In this document: positions 39,309 to 48,837 of the stretch, piece after piece
Layout of the letters: every line of letters starts with the position of its first letter
Position numbering within the stretch: position 1 is the stretch's first letter
Assembly: GCF_002101675.1 (NCBI RefSeq)
Contig: NZ_LQOY01000007.1
Coordinates: 1-48,837, forward strand
Origin: Mycobacterium gordonae
GTDB taxonomy: Bacteria; Actinomycetota; Actinomycetes; Mycobacteriales; Mycobacteriaceae
Length of the DNA: 48,837 nucleotides
Direction: 5' to 3'
Made by a program: the position numbers and the translations under genes
The notes under the pieces: generated by a model
What the model was told of the DNA's origin: nothing
Databases searched by the model: none
The model's input: the letters and a program-made list of their open reading frames with translations, nothing else

Positions 39309-40148
39309 TCACCCCCGGCTGGCAAGTGCGGAACGAACCCGGCTGATAATCTCCGACGGCCGTTGCCCTGCGATCACCCGGACTACGAGCCAGCCCAGAC
39401 GCTCCAGCCTCTCCCTGCGCCGTTGATCCCATCCGTACTGTTCGCGGTCAGTTCTGTGGTGCTCGCCGTCGTACTCGGCGGCGACTTTCACTTCTTCCCA
39501 GCCCATGTCGAGATGGGCGAACACCACACCGCACTCATCCGGAACCGGAATCTGCGTTTGCGGTCTCGGAATGCCGGCCATCACCAGGATCATCCGCAGC
39601 CAGCTCTCCTTCGGGGATTGCGCTCCGGCATCCATCAGTTCGACGGAGATACGGGCACGCCGGATCCCGCGGCGCTTTGGATAGCGCTCCAAGAGGACGC
39701 CGAGGTCGCTCACCGCAAGGCCGCACACGCGAGCCAACGCATCAATGGCCGGCACGGCGAAAGTAGGCGGATACCAGCATCCGAGATCCAGAGCAGTTCT
39801 GGCTGGGGTCGTAACCGGCAAGCCGTTGACGACTTGCACCTCGTCGGGCCGTAGGCGATCACCGCGAACCCGCATTCCGGACGGATGACTCCGATTGCCG
39901 TGAATGAGCTCCGCGGGCTGATCCGGGTCAATCCACTTGCTGCCGTACAAAGCGCAGGCTGATAGGCCGGCAACTACTCCACGACGACGCGACCACAACC
40001 ATCCGGCGTGGGCACGCTGTACCGGCGTCAGGTCGATGTCCTTGCTGATGTAGACGTCGGGGAAGATCCTTTGGTATCGCCGACGCAACTGGTTATGCGA
40101 CTTAGTGCCGGCTTTCACGGCATCGCTGCCGATGAACGGTTCCGCCAC
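39309..40148 (-). CDS. AbiEi-like/DUF559 (Vsr-like nuclease fold) protein, copy 3
   Basis: Protein of 279 aa, closest to copy 2: FIGSDAVKAG, WLWSRRRGVVAGLSACALYGSKWIDPD, LPVTTPARTALDLGCWYPP, AQSPKESWLRM and PRPQTQIPVPDECG. The nuclease-like core is LDMGWEEVKVAAEYDGEHHR, followed by an Arg-rich helix. GTG at 40148 (VAEPFIGSDAV) matches the start of the paralogues; an upstream start at 40166 adds six residues. Palindromes lie on both sides. Sits directly upstream of the 3' end of ltp2. Function unknown. Confidence 0.8.
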   Translation of the reverse strand: MAEPFIGSDAVKAGTKSHNQLRRRYQRIFPDVYISKDIDLTPVQRAHAGWLWSRRRGVVAGLSACALYGSKWIDPDQPAELIHGNRSHPSGMRVRGDRLRPDEVQVVNGLPVTTPARTALDLGCWYPPTFAVPAIDALARVCGLAVSDLGVLLERYPKRRGIRRARISVELMDAGAQSPKESWLRMILVMAGIPRPQTQIPVPDECGVVFAHLDMGWEEVKVAAEYDGEHHRTDREQYGWDQRRRERLERLGWLVVRVIAGQRPSEIISRVRSALASRG

Positions 40149-40199
40149 GGCAGGGCAGCGTGCCACGCCCGCCGCGCCTCGTCACTTCAGTGTGACCAC

Positions 40200-40229
40200 A
40201 CAGTCGCGCTCGACGCCGAGCGCGACTGT
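40200..40229. repeat. Perfect 13-bp palindrome on the 5' side of AbiEi/DUF559-like gene 3
   Basis: acagtcgcgctcg (40200-40212), spacer acgc, cgagcgcgactgt (40217-40229): an exact 13-bp inverted repeat. It lies between the start of gene 3 (leftward) and the 3' end of ltp2. No T tract. It could end ltp2-operon transcription but resembles the other palindromes more than a terminator. Confidence 0.85.
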
Positions 40230-40258
40230 ACGTCCACGCTCGGCGCATGAGAACCCAC

Positions 40259-41416
40259 TCAGCCCAAGATCAAACCCGACGTCGGCACACCCGTTCCGGC
40301 CGTGACGAGCACATGCTCGACATCCGGCACCGGGTTCACCGATGTCCCACGCAATTGCCGCACGCCCTCGGCGATTCCGTTCATCCCGTGAATGTAGGCC
40401 TCACCGAGTTGACCGCCGTGCGTGTTGATGGGCAGTCGCCCGCCGATTTCGATCGCGCCGCCGGCGATGAAGTCCTTGGCCTCACCCCGGCCGCAGAATC
40501 CCAACTCCTCCAACTGAATCAGCGTGAACGGCGTGAAGTGGTCGTACAGTACCGCGGTCTGGATGTCAGCAGGCTGCAACCCGGATTGCGCCCACATCTG
40601 GTCACCCACCACGCCCATCTCGGGCAGCCCGATCTCGGGCCGGTAGTAGCTGACCATTGTGTACTGGTCGGGGCTGGATCCTTGCGCCGCCGCCTCGATG
40701 ACGGCAGGACGGTGCTTGAGGTCGCGTGCCCGCTCCACCGAGGTCACCACGATGGCCACCGCGCCGTCGGTTTCCTGGCAGCAGTCCAGCAGCCGCAGCG
40801 GCTCGGCGATCCACCGCGAATTCTGGTGATCCTCAATGGTTATCGGCTTCTCGTAGAAATAGGCCTTCGGGTTCTTCGCCGCGTGTCGGCGATCGGCCAC
40901 CGACACCGCACCGAAGTCGCGGCTCGTGGCGCCGGACCAGTGCATGTAGCGCCGGGCAATCATCGCGACCTGCGCCGCAGGTGTCGAAAGCCCGTGCGGA
41001 TAGGAGAAGGAGTTGTCGACGCCCGTTGAATCCGCGTTCTCGGTGAGCCTCGTTTGAACCTGGCCGAACCGCATGCCGGAGCGTTCATTGAAGGCGCGGT
41101 AAGCCACCACCACATCGGCCACCCCGGTGGCCACCGCCAGAGCCGCCTGCTGCACGGTCGCGCACGCTGCGCCGCCGCCATAACCGATCTTGGAGAAGAA
41201 TTTCAGGTCGCCGATGCCGGCCGCGCGTGCCACCGCAACCTCGGTGTTGGTGTCCATGGTGAAGGTCGTCAGCCCATCGACGTCTGATGGCGAAAGCCCC
41301 GCATCGTCAAGCGCATCACCAACCGCCTCGGCCGCCAGCCGTAGCTCGGACCGGCCCGAGTTCTTGGAGAAGTCGGTGGCACCGATCCCGACGATGGCCG
41401 CCTTACCGGACAACAT
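40259..41416 (-). CDS. ltp2: Ltp2, retro-aldolase of the sterol side chain
   Basis: Thiolase-superfamily protein of 385 aa in the position of Rv3540c. Tyrosines in VLYDHFTPFT (about 293) and GEAYIHGMNG (about 343) correspond to the catalytic tyrosines reported for Ltp2 aldolase. With the DUF35 domain of ChsH2 it cleaves 17-hydroxy-3-oxo-4-pregnene-20-carboxyl-CoA to androstenedione and propanoyl-CoA. ATG at 41416 directly abuts the chsH1 stop. Last gene of the six-gene cyp125 operon. Confidence 0.93.
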   Translation of the reverse strand: MLSGKAAIVGIGATDFSKNSGRSELRLAAEAVGDALDDAGLSPSDVDGLTTFTMDTNTEVAVARAAGIGDLKFFSKIGYGGGAACATVQQAALAVATGVADVVVAYRAFNERSGMRFGQVQTRLTENADSTGVDNSFSYPHGLSTPAAQVAMIARRYMHWSGATSRDFGAVSVADRRHAAKNPKAYFYEKPITIEDHQNSRWIAEPLRLLDCCQETDGAVAIVVTSVERARDLKHRPAVIEAAAQGSSPDQYTMVSYYRPEIGLPEMGVVGDQMWAQSGLQPADIQTAVLYDHFTPFTLIQLEELGFCGRGEAKDFIAGGAIEIGGRLPINTHGGQLGEAYIHGMNGIAEGVRQLRGTSVNPVPDVEHVLVTAGTGVPTSGLILG

Positions 41417-41818
41417 CTATGCGTCCCCCATCGTCAGGGTCACCGTCGCAATGACATGGTTGCCAAGGCTGTTCGCGCCGATCACCTTCACCGTGATCAA
41501 CCCGTCCTCCACCGCAGTCACCTCGCCAGAGAAGGTCACCGTGTCGTAGGCGTACCACGGCACCCCGAGCCGCAGCCCGATCGACTTGATCAGCGCCGAC
41601 GGTCCGGCCCAGTCGGTGATGTAGCGCTGCACCAGGCCGGTGTCGGTCAGGATGTTGACGAAGATGTCCTTGGATCCCTTGGCCTGGGCCTTGTCCCGGT
41701 CGTGGTGCACATCTTGAAAGTCCCTGGTGGCCAATGCCGTTGAGATGATGAACGTCGGGTCGCCATACAGCTTGAGCTCGGGCAGTTGCAACCCCACCTC
41801 AATCACCGGCGCGCTCAT
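41417..41818 (-). CDS. chsH1: ChsH1, catalytic MaoC subunit of steroid enoyl-CoA hydratase
   Basis: Single hot-dog MaoC-type protein of 133 aa. The active-site pair is in TRDFQDVHHDRDK: Asp33 and His38, matching the catalytic Asp29/His34 known for M. tuberculosis ChsH1 with a 4-residue offset. Forms a heterotetramer with ChsH2 and hydrates 3-oxo-4,17-pregnadiene-20-carboxyl-CoA. ATG at 41818 overlaps the chsH2 stop (ATGA); the longer start at 41848 lies within chsH2. Confidence 0.93.
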   Translation of the reverse strand: MSAPVIEVGLQLPELKLYGDPTFIISTALATRDFQDVHHDRDKAQAKGSKDIFVNILTDTGLVQRYITDWAGPSALIKSIGLRLGVPWYAYDTVTFSGEVTAVEDGLITVKVIGANSLGNHVIATVTLTMGDA

Positions 41819-42768
41819 GCGTCCAACTCCCAGGCGTACAGCGTCCACTCCGGACCGGAATCACCCGCCGGGAAGTCGATATACGTTGCGCGCACCGGCA
41901 TTCCGATCTCCACCGCGGCAGGCTCGACACCGCGCAACTCGCCCAGCATCCGGACGCCTTCCTCCAACTCCACCAACGCGATCACGAAAGGCAAAGTGCG
42001 GCCAGGCACTTTCGGCGCATGATGCACGACGAAGCTGTACACGGTGCCGCGCCCGCTGGCCACTGCATAGTCCACGGGATCGGCCGGGTCCTGCCACACC
42101 GCAGGCACCGGCGGATGCTGCAACGAACCATCGGCGAGCTTTTGGATCCGCAGCTCGTGCGCCTTGACGCCCTCCCAGAAGAACGCGGTGTCACGCGAGG
42201 AAGCCGGCCGCATCATGGCGTCCGCGTCCAAGTCATCCGGCACCGCCGACTCGGTAGACGCCGCGGCCGTCGGCTTGAATTTCAGAATGCGCCAGTTCAT
42301 CTCGGCGACATCTTCATCGCCGACCCGCCACACGATGTGCTGGTTGATGAAGAAGCCCTCACCGAGCGCGGTGTGCTTCGGGCCCACCACATCACCCATC
42401 TCTGAGGTGATGCTGACTTCCTCGCCCGGCCGCAGATAACGGTGGTAGGTCTGCTCGCAATTGGTGGCGACCACTCCGATGTACCCGTTGTCGTCGAACA
42501 GCTTCATCATGGGACCCATGGGGTCGTCGTCCGGCCGTGCCCCGTTCAGTCCGAACATCGTCCACACCTGGATCATTGCCGGTGGCGCCACCAGTCCGGG
42601 GTGTCCCACCGCGCGCGCCGCGGCCTCGTCCACGTAGATCGGGTTGCGGTCGCCGATGGCCTCGACCCAGTTGTTGATCATCGGCTGGTTCACCGGATCC
42701 CGGCCGACGCGCGGCTTACCACCGCCACCCGCGACGATCTCCGCGATAGCGTCCTGGAGTCCGCTCAT
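41815..42768 (-). CDS. chsH2: ChsH2, MaoC plus DUF35 subunit of steroid hydratase/aldolase
   Basis: Protein of 317 aa. The N-terminal MaoC-like hot-dog domain (about 1-180, IGDRNPIYVDEAAARAVGHPG) is followed by a C-terminal DUF35 OB-fold (about 195-317, GSLQHPPVPAVWQDP...GRGTVYSFVVHH...VIALVELEEGVRM). The N-terminal domain pairs with ChsH1; the DUF35 domain binds Ltp2, joining hydration to aldol cleavage. The usual DUF35 zinc cysteines are absent. ATG at 42768 overlaps the chsE2 stop (ATGA); a long in-frame extension upstream lies inside chsE2 and is not real. Confidence 0.93.
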   Translation of the reverse strand: MSGLQDAIAEIVAGGGGKPRVGRDPVNQPMINNWVEAIGDRNPIYVDEAAARAVGHPGLVAPPAMIQVWTMFGLNGARPDDDPMGPMMKLFDDNGYIGVVATNCEQTYHRYLRPGEEVSITSEMGDVVGPKHTALGEGFFINQHIVWRVGDEDVAEMNWRILKFKPTAAASTESAVPDDLDADAMMRPASSRDTAFFWEGVKAHELRIQKLADGSLQHPPVPAVWQDPADPVDYAVASGRGTVYSFVVHHAPKVPGRTLPFVIALVELEEGVRMLGELRGVEPAAVEIGMPVRATYIDFPAGDSGPEWTLYAWELDA

Positions 42769-43928
42769 CGAGGCACCCTCGGCACCTTCAGGCCCGAAGC
42801 CGCGATCATCTCGCGCATGACTTCGTTGACACCGCCTCCGAAGGTGATCACCAGGTTGCGTTTGGTCTGCGAGTCCAGCCACTCGAGCAGCTCCGCGGTT
42901 TCCGGCTCGGCCGGGTTCCCGTACTTGCCGACGATCTCCTCGGCCAGCCGCCCGATGTACTGAATCTTCTCGGTGCCAAACACTTTCGTCGCCGCAGCGT
43001 CGGCCACGTTGATGTCCTCCCCGGCGGCTGCGACCTGCCAGTTCAGCAGTTCGTTGGCCCGCCACAGCGAGTAGATCTCACCGAGCGCCCGCTTGACGTC
43101 GTGATGATCGATTGGCGTGACGCCGTTGCCGCCCGGCTTGGACGCCCAGGCGTGCAGGCGGTCATAGATGCCGGCGGTGCGACCCGCCGGCCCGAGCATC
43201 ACCCGCTCGTTGTTGAGCTGGGTCGTGATCAGCCGCCATCCACCGTTCTCCTCGCCGACCAGCATGTCGACCGGCACTCGAACGTCGTTGTAGTAGGTGG
43301 CGTTGGTGTGGTGCGCGCCGTCGGACAGGATCACCGGTGTCCAGGAGTAACCAGGATCCTTGGTGTCCACGATCAGGATGGAAATGCCTTTGTGCTTAAC
43401 GGCTTCCGGATCGGTCCGGCAGGCCAGCCAGACGTAGTCGGCGTCGTGTCCGCCAGTGGTCCACATCTTCTGGCCGTTGACGATGTACTCGTCGCCCTGG
43501 CGCACCGCGGAAGTGCGCAACGACGCAAGGTCGGTGCCGGCCTCCGGTTCGCTGTAACCGATCGCGAAGTGCACCTCACCGGCCAGGATCGCCGGCAGGA
43601 ACTTCTTCTTCTGCGCCTCGGTGCCGAACTGCTGCAGCACTGGACCCACCGTCTGCAGCGTCACCGCGGGCAGCGGCACGTCGGCCCGGTGCGCCTCGTT
43701 GACGAAGATCGACTGCTCGATCGGCCCGAAACCCAGACCGCCGTATTCTTTTGGCCAGCCCACGCCGAGCTTGCCGTCCTTGCCCATCCGGCGGATTACC
43801 GCCCGATACGCCTCGTTGTGGCGGTCCTTCTCCATCGCCTTCGCCTCGTCGGACGAAATCAGGTTGGTGAAGTATTCGCGTAGTTCCGCCTGCAGCTGCC
43901 GCTGCTCGGGGGTGAGGTCGATAAACAT
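42765..43928 (-). CDS. chsE2: ChsE2 (FadE29), acyl-CoA dehydrogenase subunit
   Basis: Acyl-CoA dehydrogenase-fold protein of 387 aa: MFIDLTPEQRQLQAELREYF start, AIGYSEPEAGTDLASLRTSA flavin region, VNGQKMWTTGGHDADYVWLACRTD, and the C-terminal helix LVITFGGGVNEVMREMIA. With ChsE1 it forms the alpha2beta2 enzyme that dehydrogenates 3-oxo-4-pregnene-20-carboxyl-CoA. ATG at 43928 is adjacent to the chsE1 stop. Overlaps chsH2 by 4 nt. Confidence 0.94.
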   Translation of the reverse strand: MFIDLTPEQRQLQAELREYFTNLISSDEAKAMEKDRHNEAYRAVIRRMGKDGKLGVGWPKEYGGLGFGPIEQSIFVNEAHRADVPLPAVTLQTVGPVLQQFGTEAQKKKFLPAILAGEVHFAIGYSEPEAGTDLASLRTSAVRQGDEYIVNGQKMWTTGGHDADYVWLACRTDPEAVKHKGISILIVDTKDPGYSWTPVILSDGAHHTNATYYNDVRVPVDMLVGEENGGWRLITTQLNNERVMLGPAGRTAGIYDRLHAWASKPGGNGVTPIDHHDVKRALGEIYSLWRANELLNWQVAAAGEDINVADAAATKVFGTEKIQYIGRLAEEIVGKYGNPAEPETAELLEWLDSQTKRNLVITFGGGVNEVMREMIAASGLKVPRVPR

Positions 43929-44933
43929 CTAAACTCCAACCAAATCGAGACGGTGCGAGGGCCCGCCCAGAAGCCGGGTCAGGTCCTTGATCGTGGAGTA
44001 GTACCGGTGCATCGGGTAGGTGATGTCCATACCCATGCCGCCGTGCAGGTGGTGGCAGGTCTGCATCACCGGCGGTGCCTGCGAAGCCAGCCAGTACCCG
44101 AGCACGTCGAGATCGGAGCCGGCGTCGCGCCCCTCGGCCAGCTTCCACAGTACGGCCTTGGACGCGAGATCGATTGTGCGCGAGGCGATGTACACCTCCG
44201 CCAACTGAGCGGCCACCGTCTGGAACGTCGACAGCGGTTTACCAAACTGCTTGCGGTTCGCCACGTAGTCGGCGGTCAACCGCAGCGCCCCGGCTACCAA
44301 TCCGGCGCCATAGGCGCCGATCATCGCCAGCACCAACTGGTTTACCCGCTCCGCGGAAGCGCCCGCCAACACATCCGCGTCTTCGACGGCGACGTCGGAG
44401 AAGGTCACCGTGTACTCGTCGGATCCGCTGGACGCCGGAGTGCGGACCAGCCGCACACCGTCGGCCTTGGGCGACACCACCACAACGCCGCTGTCCGCCG
44501 TAACCAGCATCCAGTCAGCCGACTCCGCGTATCCGACACCGACTTTCACGCCCGACAGGACGCCCCCCGCGAAAGACACAGCCGGTCGGTCCGGCAGTGC
44601 GGACCCGGGTTCGTTGAGGGCGGCAGTCAGCACCCCGCCGCCCGCAACCCCGGCCAGGTAACGGTCCTGCTGCTCCTGCGACGCCAGGTCGAGCAGTGGC
44701 ACCACGCCGTACCCGAGGGTGACCAGTGCCGGCGTGATGGCGCCGTGCCGGCCGGCTTCGGTGAGCACGGTGCCCACCTCGGCCAGGCCCACCCCGTCGC
44801 CGCCAAGCCGCTCCGGCACCGCCAATGCCGTTACGCCGCCGTCCGCCAACGCTTTCCAGCTCAGTTCCCGGTCCAGAACCGAGGTGACGACGTCGGCGAC
44901 GGCCTCCTGCTCTGCGCTGAGATTGAAGTCCAT
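43929..44933 (-). CDS. chsE1: ChsE1 (FadE28), acyl-CoA dehydrogenase subunit
   Basis: Short acyl-CoA dehydrogenase-like protein of 334 aa (typical family length is about 380), as expected for one half of the heteromeric ChsE1-ChsE2 enzyme. MDFNLSAEQEAVADVVTSVL starts it, and the C-terminal MQTCHHLHGGMGMDITYPMHRYYSTIKDL helix region is present. ATG at 44933; the longer frame to 45371 overlaps cyp125 antiparallel to nothing real and is rejected. Five nucleotides separate it from the cyp125 stop. Confidence 0.94.
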   Translation of the reverse strand: MDFNLSAEQEAVADVVTSVLDRELSWKALADGGVTALAVPERLGGDGVGLAEVGTVLTEAGRHGAITPALVTLGYGVVPLLDLASQEQQDRYLAGVAGGGVLTAALNEPGSALPDRPAVSFAGGVLSGVKVGVGYAESADWMLVTADSGVVVVSPKADGVRLVRTPASSGSDEYTVTFSDVAVEDADVLAGASAERVNQLVLAMIGAYGAGLVAGALRLTADYVANRKQFGKPLSTFQTVAAQLAEVYIASRTIDLASKAVLWKLAEGRDAGSDLDVLGYWLASQAPPVMQTCHHLHGGMGMDITYPMHRYYSTIKDLTRLLGGPSHRLDLVGV

Positions 44934-44938
44934 CGCGA

Positions 44939-46189
44939 TCAGTGCGCCGCCGCGCTGTTGCCGGCGTAGTCGACCTGCCAGTGCTTGATCCCGTTGAGCC
45001 AGCCCGACCGCAACCGCTCGGGCTCCGACACAGGCGTGAGGTCCGGCATGTGGTCGGCGATGGCGTTGAAGATCAGGTTGATCGTCATGCGGGCCAGGTT
45101 CGCGCCGATGCAGTAGTGGGCACCGGTGCCGCCGAAACCGACATGGGGATTCGGGTCGCGCAGGATGTTGAAGGTGTGCGGGTCGTCGAACACGTCCTCG
45201 TCGAAATTGGCCGAGCGGTAGGACATCACCACCCGCTGCCCCTTCTTGATCTGCACGCCGGCCAACTCGGTGTCCTCGTTCGCGGTGCGCTGGAAGGCAG
45301 AAACCGGAGTGGCCCAGCGGATGATCTCGTCGGCGGTGGTCGAGGGCCGCTCCTTCTTGAACAGCTCCCACTGATCGAGGTTGTTCGCCATCGCGATCAT
45401 CCCGTGGGTGATCGAGTTGCGCGTAGTCTCGTTACCGGCCACCGCGAGCATGATCACGAAGAAGCCGAACTCGTCATCGGAAAGCTTCTCGCCGTCGATG
45501 TCGGCCTGGATGAGCGTGGTGACGATGTCGTCGGTGGGATTCTGGTTTCGCTCCGCGGCCATCGCCATGGCGTAGGTGATCAGTTCCATCGACGACTGCG
45601 CGGGATCGATGTCGGCGTACTCCGGGTCGGTGCCGCCGGTCATCTCGTTGGACCAGCGGAACAGCTTGTCGCGATCCTCCTGCGGCACGCCGAGCAAGCC
45701 GGCGATGGCCTGCAGCGGCAGCTCGCACGCCACCTGCTCGACGAAGTCACCGCTGCCGGCGGTCGCCGCCGTCTTGGCGATGTTCTGGGCCCGCTGGGCC
45801 AGCTCGGCTTCCAGCCGTCCGATGGCCCGTGGCGTGAAGCCGCGGGAGATGATCTTGCGCAACCGGGTGTGGTGCGGCGCGTCCATATTGAGCATGACGC
45901 TGCGCTGCAGTTCGACCTGCTCGCGCTTCATCTCCGGTGGCCAGGTCGGGATGGCGCCGTTCATCCAGCTGGAGTACACATCGCTGCGGCGCGACACCTC
46001 CTTGACGTCGGCGTGCCTGGTGACGAGCCAGTATCCGTGGTCCTCGAAGCCACCGGCGCCACCGGGGATGTCGACCCAGTGGACCGGCTCGGCCTTCCGC
46101 AGCGCGGCAAGCTCCTCGACGGGCAAGCCTGCCAGGTTGACGTCAGGGTCCAGGAAATCGAAGTCGGCGGGAATGTGGGGGGGTGCCAT
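44939..46189 (-). CDS. cyp125: CYP125, steroid C26-monooxygenase
   Basis: Cytochrome P450 of 416 aa. I-helix AGNETTRNSI, K-helix DEIIRWATP and haem loop FGGTGAHYCIGANLARM with ligand Cys360 are intact. Oxidises the terminal methyl of cholesterol/cholestenone to alcohol, aldehyde and acid. ATG 46189 (MAPPHIPADFDFLDP) has the site aaggag at 46199-46204, 9 nt upstream. This makes it about 17 residues shorter at the N-terminus than the M. tuberculosis protein. First gene of the cyp125-chsE1-chsE2-chsH2-chsH1-ltp2 operon, with a KstR operator 28 nt upstream. Confidence 0.95.
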   Translation of the reverse strand: MAPPHIPADFDFLDPDVNLAGLPVEELAALRKAEPVHWVDIPGGAGGFEDHGYWLVTRHADVKEVSRRSDVYSSWMNGAIPTWPPEMKREQVELQRSVMLNMDAPHHTRLRKIISRGFTPRAIGRLEAELAQRAQNIAKTAATAGSGDFVEQVACELPLQAIAGLLGVPQEDRDKLFRWSNEMTGGTDPEYADIDPAQSSMELITYAMAMAAERNQNPTDDIVTTLIQADIDGEKLSDDEFGFFVIMLAVAGNETTRNSITHGMIAMANNLDQWELFKKERPSTTADEIIRWATPVSAFQRTANEDTELAGVQIKKGQRVVMSYRSANFDEDVFDDPHTFNILRDPNPHVGFGGTGAHYCIGANLARMTINLIFNAIADHMPDLTPVSEPERLRSGWLNGIKHWQVDYAGNSAAAH

Positions 46190-46217
46190 GTATATGCGCT
46201 CCTTTTGCAACACCAAT

Positions 46218-46231
46218 TGCAACGTGTTCTA
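46218..46231. promoter_or_regulatory. KstR operator for the cyp125 operon
   Basis: tgcaacgtgttcta fits TNNAACNNGTTNNA, 28 nt upstream of the cyp125 ATG. A second operator for fadA5 lies 65 bp away, so this divergent promoter has one site per direction. Confidence 0.87.
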
Positions 46232-46296
46232 GTGCCAGTAAAACACGGCTCCTCCGCAGATAAAAGGCAGGTAACCGTCCTCGCTTGTCATAGTAA

Positions 46297-46310
46297 TGAA
46301 ACGTGTTCTA
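46297..46310. promoter_or_regulatory. KstR operator for fadA5
   Basis: tgaaacgtgttcta fits TNNAACNNGTTNNA. It ends 10 nt before the fadA5 ATG at 46321; no Shine-Dalgarno is visible between them. Confidence 0.87.
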
Positions 46311-46311
46311 G

Positions 46312-47484
<1,173 letters not shown>

Positions 47485-47488
47485 GCCT

Positions 47489-48342
<854 letters not shown>

Positions 48343-48395
48343 CGACACCGTAAGCGCTGGAACGTAATCCGGCGCTATCGCATCGAACCCGCCGG

Positions 48396-48837
48396 CTAGG
48401 TCAACCCGGCCAACCCGTCGACGCCGAGCACTGTCCCGCCGGTGCCACCGGCTCCGGCGGCGCCCTTGGTCGGACCCAGGCCGCCATTGCCGCCGTTGCC
48501 GCCGTTGCCGAACAACACCGCATTGCCGCCGTCGCCGCCTTTGCCGCCGGCGGTTGCGCTGTCCCCGCCGGCACCGCCGGCGCCACCGACACCCAACAGC
48601 CGCCCGCCCGTACCGCCCTTGCCCCCGGCACCGGCGCTGACGTCCGCATGCCCGCCGGCGCCACCGATACCGCCGCAGCCGAGCCAGCCGGCATCGCCGC
48701 CATTACCCCCGGCGCCGCCGGTGACGCCATTACCACCAGCACCACCGCCACCGGCACTCGAGAACAGCAGGCCGGCGTTGCCGCCGTGACGGCGATGTTC
48801 TGGGCCCGCTGGGCCAGCTCGGCTTCCAGCCGTCCGG
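48396..48837 (-). CDS. PE-PGRS family protein, 3' end only, upstream part interrupted
   Basis: On the minus strand, Gly-rich PGRS coding runs from about 48788 to a TAG at 48396-48398: [54 protein letters not shown] and C-terminal [12 protein letters not shown]. The ending and the repeated (L/V)LFG/LLGVGG motifs are typical of PE_PGRS. Upstream of 48790 the Gly-rich pattern stops and 46 bp identical to an internal cyp125 segment follow up to the window edge. The gene's true 5' part is not visible. Confidence 0.8.
   Translation of the reverse strand, partial: RTAGSRAGPAGPEHRRHGGNAGLLFSSAGGGGAGGNGVTGGAGGNGGDAGWLGCGGIGGAGGHADVSAGAGGKGGTGGRLLGVGGAGGAGGDSATAGGKGGDGGNAVLFGNGGNGGNGGLGPTKGAAGAGGTGGTVLGVDGLAGLT
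48791..48836. repeat. 46-bp exact direct copy of a cyp125 internal segment (45776-45821)
   Basis: The sequence from ggcgatgttctgggcccgct to the last bases equals 45776-45821 in the same orientation. The final window base (48837) differs. Left of 48791 the two sites share only short GC-rich microhomology. Confidence 0.9.

Noticed and set aside
40200..40229. Rho-independent terminator for the cyp125-ltp2 operon
   Set aside because: The stem is strong but no T tract follows on either strand, and it shares its core with the other DUF559-linked palindromes.
42769..43065. N-terminal extension of chsH2
   Set aside because: Lies inside chsE2 in another frame; the ATGA overlap at 42765-42768 gives the real start.
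44934..45371. N-terminal extension of chsE1
   Set aside because: The extension lies in cyp125 coding sequence on the same strand in another frame, with Arg-rich shadow composition.

Overview
The window is high-GC mycobacterial DNA. PE-PGRS and PPE genes, a KstR-type cholesterol regulon and ddn point to a slow-growing Mycobacterium of the tuberculosis/kansasii/marinum side of the genus. I cannot name the species. Gene order closely follows the M. tuberculosis block from fadD19 to ddn (Rv3515c-Rv3547). I assign gene names by recalled protein similarity plus this synteny, not by a search.

Layout. 1-8414: the 3' part of a very large PE-PGRS gene built on a 357-bp higher-order repeat, with two identical one-base frameshifts. 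8431-16020: fadD19 and echA19 (divergent), an AbiEi/DUF559-type gene, cyp142, an acetoacetate-decarboxylase-fold gene, an F420-type LLM oxidoreductase and a double DUF35 protein. 16036-20911: ltp4, ltp3, a second LLM oxidoreductase, an NTF2-like protein, a small conserved protein and a membrane-anchored NHL propeller. 20919-26415: gamma-carbonic anhydrase, kshA, a Cys-rich small protein, then sulfotransferase, SDR and the Rv3531c-like gene as one operon. 26507-31188: an island of exported or surface proteins (hemophore-related, Mtb12-like, membrane-anchored, Gly/Pro-rich, PPE62-like). 31296-36686: hsaF-hsaG-hsaE, divergent from kstD-hsd4B. 36745-40166: two more AbiEi/DUF559-type genes flanking a GntR regulator/fatty-acid hydroxylase pair. 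40259-46189: ltp2, chsH1, chsH2, chsE2, chsE1 and cyp125 as one operon, divergent from fadA5. 47489-48342: an NTF2-like/DUF8021-like gene and ddn. 48396-48837: the 3' end of another PE-PGRS gene, interrupted at the window edge by a copy of a cyp125 segment.

How the genes work together. CYP125/CYP142 oxidise the sterol side-chain end and FadD19 makes the CoA ester. EchA19, FadA5, ChsE1/E2, ChsH1/H2, Ltp2 and probably Ltp3/Ltp4 shorten the side chain. KstD and KshA open the rings, and HsaE/F/G convert the ring A/B fragment to propanoyl-CoA and pyruvate. Eight copies of the 14-bp KstR operator pattern TNNAACNNGTTNNA (one with a last-base mismatch) mark the promoters. In several cases the operator lies within 1-11 nt of the start codon.

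Most unusual features: the AbiEi/DUF559 trio bracketed by intergenic palindromes; the repeated frameshift in the PGRS array; a perfect KstR operator between two convergent genes; and the cyp125 fragment at the right edge. No rRNA, tRNA or CRISPR array was seen.
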